Shown here one piece after another: positions 57,993 through 64,000 of a stretch of 64,000 nucleotides of DNA (within the stretch, counting starts at the first letter, position 1; the number at the start of each line of letters is the position of its first letter). This DNA is from Phycisphaeraceae bacterium (GTDB lineage Bacteria > Planctomycetota > Phycisphaerae > Phycisphaerales > UBA1924), in the NCBI GenBank assembly GCA_019454185.1, contig CP075368.1, positions 2,087,649 through 2,151,648 of the forward strand, given 5' to 3'. The notes under the pieces are model-generated. The model was not told where the DNA came from and ran no database searches. It worked only from the letters and a program-made list of their open reading frames with translations. The position numbers were made by a program, and so were the translations under genes.

Positions 57993-59861
57993 ATGAAGAC
58001 AATCGCATGCACAGCCGTTGCGCTGGCAACCCTCTCTGGAGCGGCGAACGCCCAGTGCACCATCAATCGCTACGGCGTCCCCGACTTTGACCAGCGGCGC
58101 ACCGGGCTCTCCAACAACGGGGGCATGCACTGCGTCCCCACCTCATTCACGAACATCCGCGGTTATATCGCCAACAACGGGTACGGGAACATCATGTCCG
58201 GCCCCCGGAACTGGCAGAGCCAGACGAACTACAACTACGTGACCGCTCGCATCAACGCGATGGGCACGTACATGAGCACCAGCGGCGCGAATGGAACCAA
58301 GAGCAACAACGCCTATAACGGCTGGAATGACTTCATCGAAGACTGGCACGAGGACAAGTTCACGCTCAGTTCATGGAGCGGGTACGTCCCGCCGGCATGG
58401 CTCTTCATCGGCATGATCGGGGGCCTGACGAACGTCTGCTACGGCTATTACAAGCCGCAGGGCGGGGGCGTGTTCGATCGCGACGGCGGGCACTGCGTGA
58501 CGCTCGTCGGGTTGAAGGGGCTGTGCACCAACTTCAACGAGCCGACGTTCCGTATTCGGAACCCGGCCTCTGATGATGGTGACCTTGCGGTCCAGTCCGT
58601 GTTCTCGACCGAGGAGACTCGCACGGCGATCCAGGGCTTCAACTACGACGGCAACTGGGTCAACCGGCACCGCATGCTGGATTTCGGTGTGGACTCGACG
58701 ACGCGTCGCTACCTCGACCAGCTGTGGGTGGTCTGGCCTCAGGTCTGCCTGACGGGGAAGGTCACGTTCGGCTCGGATTTCCATATCTACAAGCCGGTCA
58801 AGGTGTTCGGCCTGAACAACGAGAACTCGTCTTCGCAGACCCCCTCGCCCGGGATGGAGATCCTGCAGGTTGCGCTGCATCCGATGGGCGTCGAGGCGTA
58901 TGCGCTCAAGGTGAATACGGCGACCAACCAGCACCGGCTTTACAAGCAGGATCTGGCGACGGGCGTCTGGACAACGGTGCTCCCGACGTTCACCGCTGAG
59001 CGCGCGAACATCGCGGTGTCGCGATTCGGCCACCTGTTTGTGCATGCGGATGGATCGGTCAAGAAGTATGACCTGAACCAAGGGTCGTACCCGCTGCTGG
59101 CGCAGGCCACCGCGCCCGGGCCGATCGTGGACATGGAGTACGACGACAAGAAGGACGAGATCGTCGCGATCACAACGAACGGTCGGTTCGTGCGATTCAA
59201 CAACGATCTGACGCCTCGTGCGAACCAGCCGTTTCCGACTGGTGTGTCGATCATCGGAGACGGCTCCGTCTTCCCTGACCCGACCATGCCGGATCGCTGG
59301 TACATCTGCTCATCGGGCTCGCCCACGATGTACCGCGTGATGACCGACTCTCCGACCGTCGATCGCATCCACATCGATTCGCTCATCACATTCCCGGCGG
59401 GAACTGAGCCCCGCTCGCTCGTGATGACGGACTCCGGCCACCTGGTTTTCTCTGACCGAGGCGTGATCGCCGACTGGAAGTTCACGAACTTCGGCACGCA
59501 TGCCGCGTGGGCTCCGGACCCCTCCTCAGCGATCGCGGGCCTTCCGGCCGGACGGAGCATCGAGGTGAGCCGCTCGCGCAACAACTTCGTCGCGGGCGTG
59601 CATGACCAGCCCAAGTGGCAGAACGACAGCTATCAAGACGAGGGCGTCGTGCCGGTGCCCGATTGCAACCCGGACCTCAACGTGGACGGCCAGGTTGACA
59701 TCCTCGACTTCCTCGCGTTCTTCGACTCCTTCGGGCAGTGCCAGCTCGAGCCCGGCCCCTGCGGCGCGGCAGGTGTCAACGCCGACTACAACAACGACGG
59801 GCTGGTTGACATCCTTGACATGCTCGACTTCGTGGATGATTTCAGCTACGGCTGCGTCTGA
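57993..59861 (+). CDS. Exported C39-like protein with C-terminal dockerin-type repeats
   Basis: A 622-residue exported protein. It has a signal peptide (IACTAVALATLSGAANAQ). Residues about 25-230 look like a C39/papain-fold peptidase: GVPDFDQRRTGLSNNGGMHC with the possible catalytic Cys in MHCVPTS near 45, and RDGGHCVTLVGLKGLC near 165 with the likely His. The middle resembles a propeller of short repeats (GHLFVHADGSVKKYDL, VDMEYDDKKDEIVAITTNGR). The C-terminus holds two calcium-loop units, NLNVDGQVDILDF-like (DLNVDGQVDILDFLAFFDSF) and ADYNNDGLVDILDMLDFVDD, the GC-type dockerin seen in Phycisphaerae. The partner it docks to is unknown. Confidence 0.8.
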   Translation: MKTIACTAVALATLSGAANAQCTINRYGVPDFDQRRTGLSNNGGMHCVPTSFTNIRGYIANNGYGNIMSGPRNWQSQTNYNYVTARINAMGTYMSTSGANGTKSNNAYNGWNDFIEDWHEDKFTLSSWSGYVPPAWLFIGMIGGLTNVCYGYYKPQGGGVFDRDGGHCVTLVGLKGLCTNFNEPTFRIRNPASDDGDLAVQSVFSTEETRTAIQGFNYDGNWVNRHRMLDFGVDSTTRRYLDQLWVVWPQVCLTGKVTFGSDFHIYKPVKVFGLNNENSSSQTPSPGMEILQVALHPMGVEAYALKVNTATNQHRLYKQDLATGVWTTVLPTFTAERANIAVSRFGHLFVHADGSVKKYDLNQGSYPLLAQATAPGPIVDMEYDDKKDEIVAITTNGRFVRFNNDLTPRANQPFPTGVSIIGDGSVFPDPTMPDRWYICSSGSPTMYRVMTDSPTVDRIHIDSLITFPAGTEPRSLVMTDSGHLVFSDRGVIADWKFTNFGTHAAWAPDPSSAIAGLPAGRSIEVSRSRNNFVAGVHDQPKWQNDSYQDEGVVPVPDCNPDLNVDGQVDILDFLAFFDSFGQCQLEPGPCGAAGVNADYNNDGLVDILDMLDFVDDFSYGCV

Positions 59862-59921
59862 GCGGACGCGTCACGACTGAGGACAATCACGGGAGCGGAC
59901 GCACCGATTCCCGAACACACG

Positions 59922-59948
59922 GCGGCTCGCCCACTCCGGGCGGGCCGC
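59922..59948 (+). terminator. Terminator after the C39-like gene
   Basis: An 11-bp stem, GCGGCTCGCCC (59922-59932) with 59938-59948 (one G-T pair), loop ACTCC, followed by TTTTCTTT. Confidence 0.85.
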
Positions 59949-60043
59949 TTTTCTTTCCCGGGGATGCAGTGTCCGGGGCGGATACACGATGAAATCTGCG
60001 TGATGGGCCCGTGCGCAACGAGAGAGGGAGCGGCACATGCGGT

Positions 60044-60049
60044 TATAGT
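60044..60049 (+). promoter_or_regulatory. TATAGT -10 box of the small membrane protein gene
   Basis: TATAGT ends 6 bases before the ATG at 60056, with no ribosome binding site after it. It probably drives a leaderless transcript that also covers the SDR gene. Confidence 0.5.
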
Positions 60050-60055
60050 GGTTCG

Positions 60056-60439
60056 ATGCCAATACTCGCACGAACTATCGCGCAGGCCGGAAGCGAGCCC
60101 GTCTCGAATATACGCGACGGCTTCGGCCTGCTCATTCTTCTGATCGGGATATGCGTTGCACTGGTTGTGATCGCGCTTGGGATGATGGTGGTCGCGCGAA
60201 AGTCGAGAACACCCGGCACCAGAAAGCGCCATGCCGGCCCGAAGGTTGATGCCTGGAAAGAGGCGGGTGCTCGGGCACGCACGCCTACGGCCTGGGAACT
60301 TGAGAAATCGAATCGACCTCGCGTGAAGCGAAAGAAAGAGATCGATCCCGATGCCTTCGAGGAGGGGCTGGAAGGGGCGGGCGACGGCTCAGCCGGAGGA
60401 CCCGATGGCGACGGCGGCGGAGATGGAGGCGGCGATTGA
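60056..60439 (+). CDS. Small membrane protein of unknown function
   Basis: A 127-residue protein with one helix (FGLLILLIGICVALVVIALG, near residues 23-45), a basic cytoplasmic stretch (RKSRTPGTRKRHAGPK, NRPRVKRKKEIDP) and a Gly/Asp tail (GGPDGDGGGDGGGD). I do not recognise a family. Its stop overlaps the TTG start of the SDR gene (TTGA), so the two are translationally coupled and may work together. Low-complexity tails of this kind often make similarity searches unreliable. Confidence 0.65.
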   Translation: MPILARTIAQAGSEPVSNIRDGFGLLILLIGICVALVVIALGMMVVARKSRTPGTRKRHAGPKVDAWKEAGARARTPTAWELEKSNRPRVKRKKEIDPDAFEEGLEGAGDGSAGGPDGDGGGDGGGD

Positions 60440-61230
60440 CGCACCTGCACCTTGAGACTGAGCTCGCACGCCTGGCCGAATCGGACGCGCCGATCGCACT
60501 CGTGACCGGTGCGGCACGGCGTGTCGGGCGTGCCATCGCCCTTGAGCTCGCCCGCGCCGGCTGCGACGTTGTCATCCACCATCACGCATCGGAGGCCGAG
60601 GCCAGAGGTGTGCGAGCGGAGATCCACTCGCTCGGACGCAGGGGCGTGTGTTGGCGGCTCGATCTTTCAGACCTCGCCGGGGTCGAGCGCGGAGCGGCGG
60701 AGTTGGCCCGTCGGCTTCCTCGACTCGATGTGCTGGTCCACAACGCGTCGATCTATGCCCCGACACCCATCGCTTCGATCAACGCCGAGATCCTCTCGCG
60801 ATTCCATGCGGTCAACGCGGGCTCGCCCGCGCTGCTGAGCGCTGCGCTCTCGGCACATCTCTCGCGCTCACCGCTCGACGGGGGCGGCGCGATCGTCGCG
60901 ATGCTCGACATCCACGCGATGGGTCTGCCGCGCCGCGAGTTCGCGCCGTACGCGATGTCTAAGGCCTCGCTGCACGAGCTTGTGCGCTCGCTGGCGCGCG
61001 ACCTCGCCCCGCGTGTGCGAGTGAACGGCGTCGCGCCCGGCGTTGTGGCGTGGCCTGATGAGGGGTATGAATCGGGTCGCGCGGCGCAGGAGGTGTATCT
61101 GGCGCGAGTCCCGCTGGCCCGGGCCGGGACGCCCGGCGACGCGGCGGAGGCCGTGCGCTGGCTCGCTCTCGAGGCACGCTACGTCACCGGTCAGGTCATC
61201 CGAGTCGATGGGGGCAGGTCGTTGATGTGA
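60436..61230 (+). CDS. Short-chain dehydrogenase/reductase, pteridine-reductase-like
   Basis: A 264-residue SDR. Cofactor motif: VTGAARRVGRAIALELARAG near residue 24 (TGxxxxxG with Arg residues that fit NADPH), LDLSDLAG near 75, VLVHNASIYAPTP near 97 (NAS) and catalytic YAMSK near 175 with LVRSLARDLAPRVRVNGVAPG following. The R-R pair in the loop and the FAPYAMSKASLHEL block recall FolM/pteridine reductases. The start is TTG at 60436 with GGAGG 7 bases before it. It is coupled to the small membrane protein gene upstream and converges with the MoxR gene. Confidence 0.83.
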   Translation: MTHLHLETELARLAESDAPIALVTGAARRVGRAIALELARAGCDVVIHHHASEAEARGVRAEIHSLGRRGVCWRLDLSDLAGVERGAAELARRLPRLDVLVHNASIYAPTPIASINAEILSRFHAVNAGSPALLSAALSAHLSRSPLDGGGAIVAMLDIHAMGLPRREFAPYAMSKASLHELVRSLARDLAPRVRVNGVAPGVVAWPDEGYESGRAAQEVYLARVPLARAGTPGDAAEAVRWLALEARYVTGQVIRVDGGRSLM

Positions 61231-61251
61231 GAGCGTGACGCGACGGCGGTC

Positions 61252-62328
<1,077 letters not shown>

Positions 62329-62418
62329 TGGTTCGTGGTCGGTCGAAGGAGGCCCGTTCCCGCAGGGACGGGCGAGGGGCCGGTGTGCTGCGCAATGGGG
62401 ACTCCCACTCGCTCGGAA

Positions 62419-62501
62419 AGGCCGCGGTCGGATTCGAACCGACGAAGGGTTTCCCCAACGGATTTGCAATCCGCTCCATTTGTCCACTCTGGCACGCGGC
62501 C
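62419..62501 (-). tRNA. tRNA-Cys (GCA) with a long variable arm
   Basis: An 83-nt cloverleaf. The acceptor arms are GGCCGCG and CGCGGCC, the D-arm has a 3-bp CCA/TGG stem with a GTGG loop, the anticodon stem GCGGA/TCCGT closes the loop TTGCAAA (anticodon GCA, cysteine), and the T-arm is GTCGG-TTCGAAT-CCGAC. Discriminator is U73, as in tRNA-Cys. The region between anticodon stem and T-arm is 14 nt (TGGGGAAACCCTTC) and forms a GGG/CCC stem, a class II variable arm that normal tRNA-Cys lacks. CCA is not encoded. Confidence 0.9.
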
Positions 62502-62613
62502 GTGCTCAAAGCCGATTGACGGGCGGATGATAGCCCGCATCCGGGCGTCCGATCCTCGCCGGAGCGTCGGTTGTCACGCGGGGATGGCGAGCATCCCGAT
62601 AGGATATTGACGT

Positions 62614-63687
62614 ATGCACGCCCAACACGAAGCGATCGTTCGATACGTCTTTCTCTGGCTTGCGGCCGTGACGCTCGTCGCGCCTGCGGGTATCGCCCGG
62701 GCGCAGGAAGAGCCGCCCCCGATCGGCACGGATGAAACTGCTGATCCCTCGAAGGATGCCGAGCTCAACGACGAGTCGATCGAGCGTGTGCGGAACGAAT
62801 TGCGTGAGCGTCCGGCTTCAAGGATCCTCTACCCGTCGTCCAAGTCGAGCACGAGCGCGGCCTCCCCGTCCGGGAGCGTCGATGTCGCTGTCGAGGCGGG
62901 CCTTCCATCGATCGACCCGCTCGGCCCGCGTCCGCCCCTTCTGGCCGAGGGGTCCTTCATCGTTCGCCGGCGCGGCGTGCTGATGGTGACAGACTGGGGC
63001 GCGTACATCTTCGCGTTCGCGCCATCGCCCGAGGGGACGCGTGAGCGTCCGATGGCTGTCATCCCGTGTGAGACGCTGCGTCGGATGGAGTCCGCTGCGG
63101 GCGCGACGGGTGAGGGCGCTCGCTCGCGCGCCGCACGTGTGCAGGTTGTCGGCGCGTTCCTTCTCTCTGGCCAGATCACCGCGTACGCAGGACGAAACTA
63201 TGTGCTTCCGACGGTCTTCTCACTGATCGACGAGAAGGCAGTATCGCCCGATGCCGTCGAGCCAAACCGGGAGCGTCCACCTGCCGGGGTGAAAGACCCC
63301 GAGATCGATGAGTTGATCTCGGACCTGGAATCGCTCCGCGCCACGCCCCGGACTACGACACCGACTCGCACACAGCCCGGCGCACAACAGAACGCCGCCC
63401 TGCTCGCCGACGACACCGTTATTCCGCGGCGGAAGGCGCGCCTGACGCGGACACCACGGGGCGAGGCGGCGCTTGTCTTTGACTCCGGGCCCGAGGGTAC
63501 CGGCGATGTTGCGATGATACTTGTGCCGTGCACCGCGACCGAGGGGATCGAGCGTGCCGCGGCCCGTGCGGGCGACGGCGCGATGTTCGATGTGAGCGGG
63601 CGTGTGTTCCAGCACCAGGGTCGGAACTACTTTCTGCCGGTGATGTATATCGCGGAGACAAGCCGCAACGTCAAGCCGCTTCGTTGA
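62614..63687 (+). CDS. Exported protein of unknown function
   Basis: A 357-residue exported protein. A signal peptide (YVFLWLAAVTLVAPAGIARAQ) is followed by a low-complexity Ser/Pro-rich linker and two related beta-rich domains near residues 105-200 and 270-355. Each has a strand set ending in a NY-LP motif: YAGRNYVLPTVFS near 190 and HQGRNYFLPVMYI near 340. AVIPCETLRRMES in the first domain corresponds to ILVPCTATEGIER in the second. The protein is thus an internal duplication. No known family is recognised. TAGGAT lies 8 bases before the ATG, and its end overlaps the next gene tail to tail by 17 bases. Confidence 0.7.
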   Translation: MHAQHEAIVRYVFLWLAAVTLVAPAGIARAQEEPPPIGTDETADPSKDAELNDESIERVRNELRERPASRILYPSSKSSTSAASPSGSVDVAVEAGLPSIDPLGPRPPLLAEGSFIVRRRGVLMVTDWGAYIFAFAPSPEGTRERPMAVIPCETLRRMESAAGATGEGARSRAARVQVVGAFLLSGQITAYAGRNYVLPTVFSLIDEKAVSPDAVEPNRERPPAGVKDPEIDELISDLESLRATPRTTTPTRTQPGAQQNAALLADDTVIPRRKARLTRTPRGEAALVFDSGPEGTGDVAMILVPCTATEGIERAAARAGDGAMFDVSGRVFQHQGRNYFLPVMYIAETSRNVKPLR

Positions 63688-64000
63688 CGCGCTTTGTGCG
63701 ATCCATCAAGGCGACGGCACGCGCGTGATGGCCGCGTACGACTGCCAGGAGCAGGGCGCAGGCGATGAGCGCGACGCCCACGGTTTCGGCCGCTTCTTCC
63801 ATGGTCTGTCCCCATGGCGGAGGATCCTCGGTGAGCCGAAGCAGCAGATCATCCGTGACGTATCCGAGACCGACAAAGCCGCATGCCGCGGCGAATGTCC
63901 ACGCGAACGAATCGAGCCCGAGGAGGAGGCGCTTCCAACGCACTCTCGCGCAGATGAGCGGGACGAAGAAGCACGCCGCCCCGACGATGAAGAGCGCCCC
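63671..64000 (-). CDS. Membrane protein, 5' end outside window
   Basis: An open frame on the minus strand from the window edge to the stop at 63671 gives 109 residues with three hydrophobic segments: ALFIVGAACFFVPLICARV at the edge, FAWTFAAACGFVGLGYV and VGVALIACALLLAVV. The frame continues without a start into the region outside, so the real protein is longer. A GTG at 63943 is in frame but interrupts the first helix and is not preferred. The family is not recognised. It overlaps the preceding gene at their 3' ends. Confidence 0.6.
   Translation of the reverse strand, partial: GALFIVGAACFFVPLICARVRWKRLLLGLDSFAWTFAAACGFVGLGYVTDDLLLRLTEDPPPWGQTMEEAAETVGVALIACALLLAVVRGHHARAVALMDRTKRVNEAA

Overview
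The window is high-G+C DNA, most likely from a marine-type Planctomycete of the class Phycisphaerae. The pointers are a secreted protein ending in a GC-type dockerin repeat (57993-59861), a PEP-CTERM-like tail with the VPAP variant and an Arg-rich end (50411-51103), the futalosine menaquinone enzyme MqnC, and several proteins of types common in that group. This placement is inference from protein character, not from rRNA.

1-12.2 kb: the 5' part of a YacL-like PIN/TRAM membrane protein on the minus strand, a signal recognition particle RNA, then a one-direction flagellar block: flgI, a flgJ N-domain protein, flgN, flgK, an oversized flgL, fliW, csrA and two flagellins. It closes with strong terminators and a XerC/D-type recombinase. 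FlgN should chaperone FlgK/FlgL. FliW, CsrA and the two flagellins look like the partner switch in which FliW, once free of flagellin, sequesters CsrA and releases flagellin translation.

12.2-24.9 kb: aroK, efp, a Tat-type metallo-beta-lactamase-fold protein, a complete 972-bp insertion sequence with 4-bp target duplications, a repeat-invaded hypothetical gene, a methyltransferase and a stretch of dispersed intergenic repeats. These are followed by an AT-richer orphan gene, mqnC, trpF, a rhomboid protease and citrate synthase.

24.9-26.9 kb: an AT-rich two-gene islet, an OLD/AAA15-type ATPase followed directly by a PIN-domain protein. It sits between citrate synthase and an RluA-type pseudouridine synthase and is the best candidate for an undescribed (defence-like) system.

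27-49.9 kb: a beta-propeller protein, an acetyl-xylan-esterase-like hydrolase, two conserved hypotheticals, a GH29 fucosidase, PEP carboxylase, a methyltransferase, a frameshifted Pmp3, a Rieske oxygenase, a one-domain asparaginase, a TPR-sulfotransferase, rplU, a DUF900 hydrolase, a Fur-family regulator, PilZ, obg, a TlyA-like methyltransferase, a Gdx/SugE exporter, an MsrB-MsrA fusion, two GNATs and an RNHCP protein.

50-64 kb: a PEP-CTERM-like protein, an APC permease, a delta-9-type desaturase, a UMF1-type MFS protein, two small genes, prfB with its +1 programmed frameshift (CTT TAA C), the C39-like/dockerin protein, an SDR, a MoxR ATPase, a tRNA-Cys with a long variable arm, and two planctomycete-type unknowns, the last running off the window.

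Many genes have a TAnnnT box only 5-8 bases before the start codon and no ribosome binding site, which suggests frequent leaderless transcription.
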